Of a stretch of 37,984 bases of DNA, positions 9,708 to 18,145 are shown piece by piece. A program made the position numbers and the translations under genes. Position 1 is the first letter of the stretch; each line of letters starts with the position of its first letter. Under the pieces are notes generated by a model. That model made no database searches. It was not told where the DNA came from and was given only the letters and a program-made list of their open reading frames with translations. Source of the DNA: Spirochaetales bacterium Spiro_04 (GTDB taxonomy: Bacteria; Spirochaetota; Spirochaetia; Sphaerochaetales; Sphaerochaetaceae); NCBI GenBank assembly GCA_001604325.1, contig LVBF01000089.1, positions 1-37,984 of the forward strand, given 5' to 3'.

Positions 9708-11021
9708 CTAGAGGGCCAACAAGAGATCGATGCTCTTGATGTTTTCTTTGAGGGCACGCAAGAAGCGCGCCGCCTCAGCCCCATCGACCGCCTGGTGGTC
9801 GACGGTGAGCGAGAGGGAGATCTGGTCGACAAAGACGACGTCTCCATCCTCATCCTCGATCGGCTTGAGGGCCACGGCTCCAACACCGAGGATGGCGACC
9901 TCGGGGATGTTGATCACCGGGGTGAAGGCCTCGATGCCGAAGGAGCCGACGTTGCTGACGGTGAAGGTCGAGCCGGTCAGCTCATCCGGGGCCGCCTTGC
10001 CCTCCCGGGCCTTGGTGATGAGCACCTTCGCCTCATCACTGAGCTGTTTGAGGCTCATGCGGTCGCTGTTGCGCAACACCGGTACCAAGAGTCCCTTGGC
10101 CGTGTCGGTCGCAATGCCCAGATCAACGGCGGGGAAGCGGCGGATCGCATCACCCAAGAAGTGCGCGTTGTGGGAGGGGAACTCGACCAGTGTCTTGGCC
10201 ACCGCATAGAGGACCAGGTCCCCGATGGTGATGCCGCCGAGCCCAAGCTCCGGGCGCGCTGCCTTGAACTGTGCCCTGAGGCGCTTGAGGGCCGTCGCAT
10301 CGGCCCACGCGGACATGGTGAACTGACAGGTGGTGGAGATGGAGGCCATCATCCGCTCTGCGGTGATCTTGCGGATCCCCTTCAGCGGGATATCGGTGTA
10401 TGCCACATCTGTGGCCACCGATGAGGCGGCTGCAGGAGCGGCCAAGTCGCGCGCAAGGACCCTCCCCCCGATACCACTGCCGGAGACGGGGGCAGAGAGT
10501 TGGCCCTGCAACGCGGCCTCACGGGCCGCCGGGCTCAACGGCTGGCCGCCGGAAGCCAGCACATCGCGCTCGATGATCCGGCCCTTGGGGCCGGTGGCAC
10601 TGATGGTCGAGAGGGGGATGCCCCGCTCTAAGGCACTTGCGCGGGCACGGGGGCTCGAAAGCAACGCCTCGCCGCCGGTTGCCGCTGCCGCAGGTGCCGG
10701 TGCTTCGAAGACAGGGGGGGCGGAAGGCTCTTCGACCGGCGTTGGCGCTGCAGCCTGGGCCACCGGCACGTCAACCTGTTCGCCTGCTTCCCCGACGACG
10801 GCGATGGGGATCATCACGGGTACGTCGTCACCCTCGTTGTAGAGCAGGGCAAGGACCGTACCTGCTACGGTGGACTCCACGTCGATGGTCGACTTGTCGG
10901 TCTCGGCGGAACAGAGCACGGTGCCGACATCCACCGTGTCGCCCACCTTGACGTTCCACTCTACGATGATGCAACTCTCAACGGTGTTGCCTTGCTTTGG
11001 CATCAAGACTTGGTGTGCCAT
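9708..11021 (-). CDS. Dihydrolipoamide acyltransferase (E2), one lipoyl domain
   Basis: Lipoyl motif CSAETDKSTIDVESTVAGTV; E3-binding domain SSPRARASALERGI; catalytic DHQAVDGAEAARFL. Confidence 0.92.
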   Translation of the reverse strand: MAHQVLMPKQGNTVESCIIVEWNVKVGDTVDVGTVLCSAETDKSTIDVESTVAGTVLALLYNEGDDVPVMIPIAVVGEAGEQVDVPVAQAAAPTPVEEPSAPPVFEAPAPAAAATGGEALLSSPRARASALERGIPLSTISATGPKGRIIERDVLASGGQPLSPAAREAALQGQLSAPVSGSGIGGRVLARDLAAPAAASSVATDVAYTDIPLKGIRKITAERMMASISTTCQFTMSAWADATALKRLRAQFKAARPELGLGGITIGDLVLYAVAKTLVEFPSHNAHFLGDAIRRFPAVDLGIATDTAKGLLVPVLRNSDRMSLKQLSDEAKVLITKAREGKAAPDELTGSTFTVSNVGSFGIEAFTPVINIPEVAILGVGAVALKPIEDEDGDVVFVDQISLSLTVDHQAVDGAEAARFLRALKENIKSIDLLLAL

Positions 11022-11032
11022 GCGTTCTCTCC

Positions 11033-11788
11033 TTACTCTGCGATGATGACCTCGACGCCCAGCTCCTCGAGCTGGCCGACCAGGTCTGTAGGAAATCCAC
11101 TGTCCGTGACAATGGTATCAATCTCGGTGACCGGCATGATCCGGACAAACCCTCGGTTGCCGACCTTAGAGGAGTCGACACAGAGCACCCGGCGGGTGGC
11201 TTGGGCGCACATGCGCTGCACCACTTGGGCGTTCTCGACCAACCCGGTGGTCAAGCCATGCTCCACGGTGAAGCCGTCGGTGCCGAAGAAGGTGGTGGAA
11301 ACGTGGTAATCCTCGATCTGGGCGATCGCCGCCGGTCCGACCAGTGCTTCCGCCTGACTGCGGTATTCGCCTCCGACGAGGGTGATGTGGAGCTGGGGAT
11401 TGGCTCGCCCGTATGGCAGGAGCAATGTCGAATTGGTGACAATCTTCAACCCCCGCTTTCCGAAGAGGTAGCGGGGGATGAGGGAGCAGGTCGAACCGTT
11501 GGTGATCATGATGCAGTCGTTGTCTTTTGCCAGGGAGGCGGCCACGCGGGCGATCGCCTCTTTCTGTGCGGCATTGGCACCGTCACGGATGGCGGTCTGG
11601 GGGGCGCTTGCCACCACCACCTTGCCGTGGTGCCGTACCACCAGGCCTTTTGCATCGAGGTTACGGATGTCTGCTCGAATTGTTACGGCGGAGACTCCCA
11701 GCTCCTCACTGAGCCGGGTGACCGGATACTCCTCACCACTTCGAAGCTTTTGGAGAATGATCTCCTCTCGAGGGGAAAGTCCCAACAT
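11033..11788 (-). CDS. DeoR-family transcriptional regulator
   Basis: N-terminal HTH LSPREEIILQKLRSGEEYPVTRLSEELGVSAVTIRADIRNLDAKGLVVRHHG. Confidence 0.9.
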   Translation of the reverse strand: MLGLSPREEIILQKLRSGEEYPVTRLSEELGVSAVTIRADIRNLDAKGLVVRHHGKVVVASAPQTAIRDGANAAQKEAIARVAASLAKDNDCIMITNGSTCSLIPRYLFGKRGLKIVTNSTLLLPYGRANPQLHITLVGGEYRSQAEALVGPAAIAQIEDYHVSTTFFGTDGFTVEHGLTTGLVENAQVVQRMCAQATRRVLCVDSSKVGNRGFVRIMPVTEIDTIVTDSGFPTDLVGQLEELGVEVIIAE

Positions 11789-11814
11789 CCAATTCGCTCC
11801 TGCTTTCTATTCTC

Positions 11815-11871
11815 TTTCGTAACGCTTTCGATTCTATTATGCTTTGCAAATATAATCAAGCTATTTCGAAA
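11815..11871. promoter_or_regulatory. Candidate DeoR operator region
   Basis: TTTCG at 11815 and 11826 (11-bp phase) plus TTTCGAAA at 11864-11871, just upstream of deoR. Confidence 0.5.
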
Positions 11872-11881
11872 GTTTTTTTCC

Positions 11882-12193
11882 TTAATCCATATGGAAAACT
11901 TCACGTAGCGGTATTGAGACGGGAGAGTTGTCTTCGTTGGTCTCCATGATGTCGGCCATGTATGCCCACCAGCGTTGCACGATGGGGTTGCTCCCGAGAT
12001 CCTGTGAGCCTCCCTCCCCCTGGGTGCGCTGGAAGGCGAAGAGCTTTCCGCTCTCCTCCTCCAAGAAAATGGTGTAGTCGGAGACCCCGCTCTCGGATAA
12101 GAGAGCCTTGAGCTCATCCCAAATGGCCGCATGGCGCTTCTCATACTCCTCTTCGAATCCCTTCTTCAACTGCATGACAAACCCTTGGCGCAT
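11882..12193 (-). CDS. rhaM: L-rhamnose mutarotase
   Basis: MRQGFVMQLKKGFEEEYEKRHAAIWDEL... and NPIVQRWWAYMADIM, typical RhaM. Confidence 0.88.
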   Translation of the reverse strand: MRQGFVMQLKKGFEEEYEKRHAAIWDELKALLSESGVSDYTIFLEEESGKLFAFQRTQGEGGSQDLGSNPIVQRWWAYMADIMETNEDNSPVSIPLREVFHMD

Positions 12194-12463
12194 GACATCT
12201 CCCTCTGGGCCTGGATTCTGAGCTTGCGGTTGGCTTTGGAGAGGTCCAGCAGCCGGGGCAGGAGGACCGCACAGATCAACAGCGGAATGATGACAATCGT
12301 CATGAGGGTGCCGCTGAGTTTGAGCAGGCCCATGCCAAACTTCAGATACCCCACGACCAATGAACCGACGAACTAGGAGAAGACCTCCTCCCACTTGATG
12401 ATGAACTCGATGAACCGACTGTTGCAGCTCCTATCGTACCCAGCGGTCGCTGTCGTGGCCAAT
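12166..12463 (-). pseudogene. Decayed C-terminal fragment of an unidentified membrane protein
   Basis: RFIEFIIKWEEVFS*FVGSLVVGYLKFGMGLLKLSGTLMTIVIIPLLICAVLLPRLLDLSKANRK; in-frame TAG and no proper start. Confidence 0.4.
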
Positions 12464-13525
12464 CTAGGCATTGGTGACCTGGGCGCGGTAGCGCTCCACT
12501 TCCCAGTTTCGGATGAATTCGATCATCTCGCCCGTCATGAACTTCGGTCCCCCGAAGCTCTCGCTGTAGACAGCGATGGCCACGGTATCAAGGAAGAGGG
12601 GAAGCGGTTTCTCACCCACCGAGAAGACGCCCAGGCCCTCCACCGCGATGATCTTGGCTGCGCTTCCATGTTCCTTTTCGAAGGCGTGGTATGATCCCAT
12701 CAGATCGTCACCCACTCCCACCCACAGCGGCTTGAAGCCGGCATAGACGATATGGTCAGGGGTGAAAGAGGACGCGACCGGACCAAACGATTCGGCATTG
12801 GCCACGAAGGAGCGCACCTCCACGTTGGTCTCGAAGAGCACCTTCTGCCCAATTGCCCCTTCGAGTGCCGTGGTGATTGAATCGACGGCCAACGCATCGT
12901 ACGCAACCGCCCTGAAGTCCGGTTTCCTGACCAACGCGCCTTCAATGGTGGTCATCACATGATCGTAGATCCCTTCGATGCCCTCGATCGAATCCGAGCC
13001 GACAAAAATGCCGTGGTTCTCGAGAAAGATCATCGGATAGGAGCGATCGCCCATCCGGGTGCGCACCACGCTCGCCAGGGTGAAGCCCGGCTTGACCAAC
13101 TCCACCCAGAGGGCATCGGAAAAGAGGCGCTTCATCGCCTCCTCCCCCTTTTGGGCGCAGGTGATGCCGTTTACCAAGGCGGGGTGGAGGTGCACTACGT
13201 AGGGAAACGGCAGGAGGGCGTGGAGCAGCGCCTCAACCGACGGACGACTCGTTTCGCCGGGGAGGCGGCAGGCCATCATATCGGCGAGCACCTCGTCCTC
13301 CCGCGCTTCATCATCGTCGCTGTAGGTCTTGTGCCAGATGCGGTCGAGCTTCGAGAGGTCCATCCTCACGAAGCCGCCCTCATCGATGCCCCCCAGTGCA
13401 TGGCCACTGGCCTTCACGTAGAGGATCCCATCCTCCTTCACCGAGGTGTTTCCTCCGCCGAGGAGGACATAGGAGGAGTCGGCGCCGTAGCGGCGGGAGA
13501 TCTCGATCAAGGGATTCAGGTTCAT
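12464..13525 (-). CDS. Class II aldolase, rhamnulose-1-phosphate aldolase-like (RhaE aldolase-domain type, without SDR domain)
   Basis: LLGGGNTSVKEDGILYVKASG, YVVHLHPALVNG, FLENHGIFVGSD; ATGA overlap with rhaA. Confidence 0.8.
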   Translation of the reverse strand: MNLNPLIEISRRYGADSSYVLLGGGNTSVKEDGILYVKASGHALGGIDEGGFVRMDLSKLDRIWHKTYSDDDEAREDEVLADMMACRLPGETSRPSVEALLHALLPFPYVVHLHPALVNGITCAQKGEEAMKRLFSDALWVELVKPGFTLASVVRTRMGDRSYPMIFLENHGIFVGSDSIEGIEGIYDHVMTTIEGALVRKPDFRAVAYDALAVDSITTALEGAIGQKVLFETNVEVRSFVANAESFGPVASSFTPDHIVYAGFKPLWVGVGDDLMGSYHAFEKEHGSAAKIIAVEGLGVFSVGEKPLPLFLDTVAIAVYSESFGGPKFMTGEMIEFIRNWEVERYRAQVTNA

Positions 13526-14772
13526 GCGCGCTCCCTGAGCACCTGCTCTTCGTACTCGGTGACGAGGTCGATGAGGTCCCCCTCCAAGGCGCTGCCGGTA
13601 CGTCGGCAGTACTCGTCCCACACATCACCGAAGGGGAGGATCGCCTGCTCTTCAGAGAGCGCCATCGCCGCCCACCCGTTACCGGACTCCTCGTACTCCA
13701 TCAGCAGGTCCATCGGCTGCAGGAGGGCCCAGAGGAGCGCCTTGCGCATCGAGCGGATGCCGGTGACCCAGGCACCGATCCGGTTGATCGATGCATCGAA
13801 GAAGTCCAGGCCGATGTGCACCTGCTCCAGCTTACCGCTGCGGACCAGCTCCTCGGCCACCATCTTCACTTTGTCGTTGAAGAGCACCACATGGTCGCTG
13901 TCCCAGCGCATCGGACGGCTGATGTGCAAGAGCACTTCATCATCGAAGAGGAGGATCGAGCTGAGTTTGTCGGCGACATCCTCATCGGTATGGAAGTGCC
14001 CCATATCGATGCAGAGCATCTTGCCGGAGCGGGCGGCGTAGTTCATGTAGAACTCGTGGGAGCCGACGACGAAGGCCTCGCTGCCGATGCCGAAGAGCTT
14101 GGTCTCCAGCGCATCGCGCATCTCATAGGCGGGGTACTCGGTCTCAAAGATCTCATCCAGGCTCTCCTTGAGGATCGAGCGGTAGCCGAACTTGTCCACC
14201 GTGTAGTCCTTCGTCCCATCGGGGATCCAGGTGTCAAGGATGCAGGGAGACCCCTGCTCGCGCCCCATCCAGGCGGCGATGCGCCGGCAGCGCTTGGCGT
14301 GTTCGATCCAGAAACGGCGCACCCGCTCATCCTTGCTGGCCAGCGTGAAGCCGTCGTCGGCGAGCGGGTGGCTGAAGAAGGTGCCGTTGAAATCCAGGTG
14401 CACCCCCATCTTCTTCGCCCAGTCGACCCACCCTTGGAAGTGGCTCTCCTCGATCTGGTCGCGGTCGACGAAGGCCGGGCCGAATTCTCCATAGGAAGCA
14501 TGGAGGCTGAGCCGGTGGCGCCCACCGACGAGGGAGAGGACCTTCTCCAGGTCTTGGCGTAGCTCATCGATGGTACGAGCCTTGCCGGGGTAGTTGCCGG
14601 TGACTTGGATTCCGCCGCCGCCGAGCGTGGCGTCGGGCTTCTCGAAGCCCCCCACATCGTCACCCTGCCAGCAGTGGACCGAGATGGGCACTGTCTCAAG
14701 TTGTGCAAGAACCGCCTCGACGTCAACGCCGTAGCGAGCATATCGTGATCGCGCCAGTTCAAAGGATGTCAT
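13522..14772 (-). CDS. rhaA: L-rhamnose isomerase
   Basis: PISVHCWQGDDVGGFE, GNYPGKART, HIGLDFFDASINRIGAWV; collinear with remembered E. coli RhaA. Confidence 0.95.
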   Translation of the reverse strand: MTSFELARSRYARYGVDVEAVLAQLETVPISVHCWQGDDVGGFEKPDATLGGGGIQVTGNYPGKARTIDELRQDLEKVLSLVGGRHRLSLHASYGEFGPAFVDRDQIEESHFQGWVDWAKKMGVHLDFNGTFFSHPLADDGFTLASKDERVRRFWIEHAKRCRRIAAWMGREQGSPCILDTWIPDGTKDYTVDKFGYRSILKESLDEIFETEYPAYEMRDALETKLFGIGSEAFVVGSHEFYMNYAARSGKMLCIDMGHFHTDEDVADKLSSILLFDDEVLLHISRPMRWDSDHVVLFNDKVKMVAEELVRSGKLEQVHIGLDFFDASINRIGAWVTGIRSMRKALLWALLQPMDLLMEYEESGNGWAAMALSEEQAILPFGDVWDEYCRRTGSALEGDLIDLVTEYEEQVLRERA

Positions 14773-14796
14773 CGTTGCCTCCTGATAGTTTCCCTC

Positions 14797-14825
14797 AGTA
14801 TATATACAGTGTGCCATGATTTGAA
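14797..14825 (-). promoter_or_regulatory. Sigma70-type promoter for rhaA
   Basis: Minus strand TTCAAA - 17 bp - TATACT, ~25 bp upstream of ATG, in the rhaA/araC divergent intergenic region. Confidence 0.5.
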
Positions 14826-14869
14826 TAATTTACCTTGACAGAATCACCGAATTCTAGCACGATTTTATC

Positions 14870-15736
14870 ATGAAAGAGTATATTCTGCATGGCGAGATGT
14901 TCTTCCATGAGCCCCTCTTGCCATTGAAGGTACTTCACCGCGACCCGGAGATTCCCTTCTCTCTTCACTCGCACGACTTCTATGAGCTGGTCCTCGTCGT
15001 CGGCGGCGAGGGGATGCACCTGCTCGACGATGATCGCGTCCCCATCGGGGAGGGACATGCCTTCCTCATCCGCCCGGGCCGCCGTCACGGCTACGCTGAG
15101 ATTCGGGACTTGGCGCTCTACAACGTCCTCATCGGTGAACGAGCCTTGGCGCTGCACCTGCATGAACTGAAGGAAATCGCCGGTTTCAGCGAGCTCTTCT
15201 TGCAACCGGACAACGAGGTACCCCACGTGAAGCTGAACAACTATCAGCTCAGCGATGCCGTGGCGATGGTCACCGCCATCAGGCTTGAGAGCGAACGGCA
15301 GGAGCACGCCTACGGAGCCGGCGCATTGGCCTATGCAAAGCTCCTGCAGCTCATCGTCCTCCTCTGCCGTGCCTACAGCGCCCACAAGGCCAGCACCGTC
15401 ATCCCCGGCCAGCGGTTGAGACAGGTCATCGCCTACATGGAGGAGCACCTCGACCGCGCGCTCTCGTTGAAGGAGCTCGCCGACCATGCGGCGATGAGCA
15501 CCTCGACGTTGAACCGCCAGTTCAAGCTCTCCACCGGCTGGTCACCGGTGGACTTCCACATCCACCGTCGGATTGCCTACGCGGCCAAACTGCTCTTGAC
15601 CACCGACCTCTCGATGGAGCGCATCAGCGAACAGACCGGCTTCTCCGACGCGAACTACTTCGCCCGTCAGTTCCGCACCCATATGCAGATGAGCCCTCGG
15701 GAGTACAAGCAGTTGTGGACGACGGGCAGGGGGTGA
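14870..15736 (+). CDS. AraC-family transcriptional regulator (RhaS/RhaR-like)
   Basis: N-terminal cupin-like region (SLHSHDFYELVLVVGGEG) and C-terminal double HTH ending TGFSDANYFARQFRTHMQMSPREYK. Confidence 0.9.
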   Translation: MKEYILHGEMFFHEPLLPLKVLHRDPEIPFSLHSHDFYELVLVVGGEGMHLLDDDRVPIGEGHAFLIRPGRRHGYAEIRDLALYNVLIGERALALHLHELKEIAGFSELFLQPDNEVPHVKLNNYQLSDAVAMVTAIRLESERQEHAYGAGALAYAKLLQLIVLLCRAYSAHKASTVIPGQRLRQVIAYMEEHLDRALSLKELADHAAMSTSTLNRQFKLSTGWSPVDFHIHRRIAYAAKLLLTTDLSMERISEQTGFSDANYFARQFRTHMQMSPREYKQLWTTGRG

Positions 15737-16162
15737 CTACGCCACCACCCCTTTCTTGAGGATGATGTTGGCGTACAGGCTCGTCTCTCCGGTCGCGATG
15801 ACGGCATACGCCTTTCGGCTTCGCTCATAGAAGGCGAAGCGCTCGATCATCTCGAAGCCTTTGAAGCCCGCGTCTCCCGCCTTGGCAATCTTCTCGTAGG
15901 AGTCCCAGATCGGGGTCTGGACACCGTCGCCGGCGACCTTCTCCATCAAGAAGGCGTTGGGCGCATAGGTGTCGAGCGGAAAGAGGGTCAACAGCGCCTC
16001 CAGGATCGCCTCGATGCCGTGTCCATCGAGGCGGATGACCCGATCATTGATGCTGGCTGCGGGGAAGTTGCCGTCGCCGATGACGAGTTCATCACCATGG
16101 CCCATCTCCATGATGACTTTCAACAATTCAGGGCTGAGGATCGAGGGTATGTTCTTGAGCAT
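15737..16162 (-). CDS. fucU: RbsD/FucU-family sugar mutarotase
   Basis: MLKNIPSILSPELLKVIMEMGHGDELVIGDGNFPA...; AAGGAG 6 nt upstream of ATG 16162. Confidence 0.85.
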   Translation of the reverse strand: MLKNIPSILSPELLKVIMEMGHGDELVIGDGNFPAASINDRVIRLDGHGIEAILEALLTLFPLDTYAPNAFLMEKVAGDGVQTPIWDSYEKIAKAGDAGFKGFEMIERFAFYERSRKAYAVIATGETSLYANIILKKGVVA

Positions 16163-16184
16163 GACCATCTCCTTGTTATTTTGA

Positions 16185-16213
16185 TTGCCAAATAGGCAAC
16201 CATGTGCGATACT
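16185..16213 (+). promoter_or_regulatory. fucI sigma70-type promoter
   Basis: TTGCCA - 17 bp - GATACT in the fucU/fucI divergent intergenic region. Confidence 0.5.
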
Positions 16214-16222
16214 GGTAGTGTC

Positions 16223-16236
16223 TGTAAACGATTACA
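16223..16236. promoter_or_regulatory. LacI-type operator TGTAAACGATTACA
   Basis: Near-perfect palindrome at the predicted transcription start of fucI; matches the 7-20 site at 13/14 positions. Confidence 0.55.
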
Positions 16237-16264
16237 TTACACATCATATACCAAGGGGGATGAT

Positions 16265-18079
16265 ATGGCAATGAAGAATGTAGGGGCTGAGAAACGCTAT
16301 GCGGCTGCGCTGCCGAAGATCGGTATCCGCCCCGTCATCGACGGTCGACAACGGGGAGTGCGTGAATCGCTCGAAGAGCAAACGATGAATATGGCGAAGT
16401 CCGCCGCGAAGCTGATCAGTGAGAACGTATTCCATGGCACCGGCGAGCCGGTCGAATGTGTCATCGCCGACTCAACCATCGGCGGGGTACGACAGAGCGC
16501 CGACTGCGCCGAAAAGTTCTCCCGCGAGGGAGTGGCCATCACCCTCACCGTGACACCCTGCTGGTGCTACGGCACCGAGACCTTCGACATGGATCCGATG
16601 ACCGTCAAGGCGGTCTGGGGATTCAACGGCACCGAGCGCCCCGGTGCGGTCTACCTGGCCGCGGTCCTCGCCGCCCATACCCAGAAGGGATTGCCGGCGT
16701 TCGGCATCTACGGACGGCACGTCCAGGATTCGGACGACACCACCATTCCTTCTGATGTCGCTGAGAAGATCCTCCGCTTCGCCCGCGCCGCCATCGCCGT
16801 GGCGACGATGCGTGGCAAGAGCTACCTCTCCATCGGCGGCATGGCGATGGGCATCGCCGGCTCCATCGTCGACCAGGACCTCCTGCAGAACTATCTGGGC
16901 ATGCGGAGCGAAGTCGTCGACATGTGTGAGTTCGAGCGCCGCATCACCGAAGAGATCTACGATCCTGAGGAGTACAAGCGGGCCATCGCATGGGTGCGTG
17001 AAAACTGCATCCAGGCCGAGGATACCGTCAATGCCCCCGAGTCGAGGCGGAGCGCCGAGCAGCTTGAGAAGGACTGGGCGTACTGCACCAAGATGACGAT
17101 GATCGGCCGCGACCTGATGATCGGAAACAAGAAGCTCGAGCAGCTCGGCTTCAAGGAGGAGGCATTGGGGCACAACGCCATCCTCTCCGGCTTCCAGGGG
17201 CAGCGTCAGTGGACCGACCACTGGCCCAACGGCGACTTCATGGAGACGATGCTGAACACGAGCTTCGACTGGAACGGCATCCGCGAACCGTACTTGATGG
17301 CAACCGAGAACGATCACCTCAACGGCCTCAGCATGCTCTTCTGCAAGCTGCTCACCAACCGTGCATCGATCTTCAGCGACGTGCGCACCTACTGGAGCCC
17401 CGAATCGGTGAAGCGGGTCACCGGCTGGCAGCCCGAGGGGCTCGCCAAGGACGGCTTCATCCACCTGATCAACAGCGGCTCCACCACCCTCGATGCCGCC
17501 GGGCAGATGAAGAATGCGCAGGGCGAGAGCGAGATGAAGCACTTCTGGCAGATCAACGAAAAGGATGTGAAGAGCACCTTGGAGAATACCCGCTTCAGCG
17601 TGGCCAACGTCGGCTACTTCCGCGGCGGCGGCTTCAGCTCCACCTTCCTCAGCGAAGGCGGCATGCCGCTGACCATGGTGCGCCTCAACGTGGTCAAGGG
17701 CATCGGACCGGTGGTCCAGCTCGCCGAAGGATGGACCTGTGATGTACCCGAGGAGGTCTTCGACATCATCAACAAGCGGACCGACCAGACCTGGCCGACG
17801 ACGTGGTTCGTACCGCGCACCGACGGCAAGGACGGCCCCTTCAAGGATGTCTACTCCGTCATGGCCAACTGGGGTGCAAACCACGGGGCCCTCGGCTACG
17901 GTCACTTCGGAGCGGACCTCATCACCCTCTGCTCGATGCTCCGCATCCCGGTGAACATGCACAACGTCGCCGACGAAGACATCTTTAGGCCCAGCGCCTG
18001 GTCGATGCTCGGCATGGACAAGGAGGGTGCGGACTTCCGCGCCTGCGCCAACTTTGGTCCGCTGTACGGCGCGTACTGA
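16265..18079 (+). CDS. fucI: L-fucose isomerase
   Basis: [64 protein letters not shown]. Confidence 0.93.
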   Translation: MAMKNVGAEKRYAAALPKIGIRPVIDGRQRGVRESLEEQTMNMAKSAAKLISENVFHGTGEPVECVIADSTIGGVRQSADCAEKFSREGVAITLTVTPCWCYGTETFDMDPMTVKAVWGFNGTERPGAVYLAAVLAAHTQKGLPAFGIYGRHVQDSDDTTIPSDVAEKILRFARAAIAVATMRGKSYLSIGGMAMGIAGSIVDQDLLQNYLGMRSEVVDMCEFERRITEEIYDPEEYKRAIAWVRENCIQAEDTVNAPESRRSAEQLEKDWAYCTKMTMIGRDLMIGNKKLEQLGFKEEALGHNAILSGFQGQRQWTDHWPNGDFMETMLNTSFDWNGIREPYLMATENDHLNGLSMLFCKLLTNRASIFSDVRTYWSPESVKRVTGWQPEGLAKDGFIHLINSGSTTLDAAGQMKNAQGESEMKHFWQINEKDVKSTLENTRFSVANVGYFRGGGFSSTFLSEGGMPLTMVRLNVVKGIGPVVQLAEGWTCDVPEEVFDIINKRTDQTWPTTWFVPRTDGKDGPFKDVYSVMANWGANHGALGYGHFGADLITLCSMLRIPVNMHNVADEDIFRPSAWSMLGMDKEGADFRACANFGPLYGAY

Positions 18080-18100
18080 GTACCGCTTACTCGCTCAATC

Positions 18101-18130
18101 AACGACAGGGTCAATTGGCCTTGTCGTTTT
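18101..18130 (+). terminator. Rho-independent terminator after fucI
   Basis: AACGACAGGGTCAA/TTGGCCTTGTCGTT near-perfect hairpin followed by TTTT. Confidence 0.7.
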
Positions 18131-18145
18131 CTATTCCCACCGATC

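Noticed and set aside
16472-17962. 496-aa minus-strand ORF opposite fucI
   Set aside because: Shadow ORF; fucI motifs on the plus strand are decisive.
662-18079. Bacterial microcompartment for rhamnose/fucose degradation
   Set aside because: No shell proteins or signature aldehyde dehydrogenase seen in the window; only the sugar enzymes are present.
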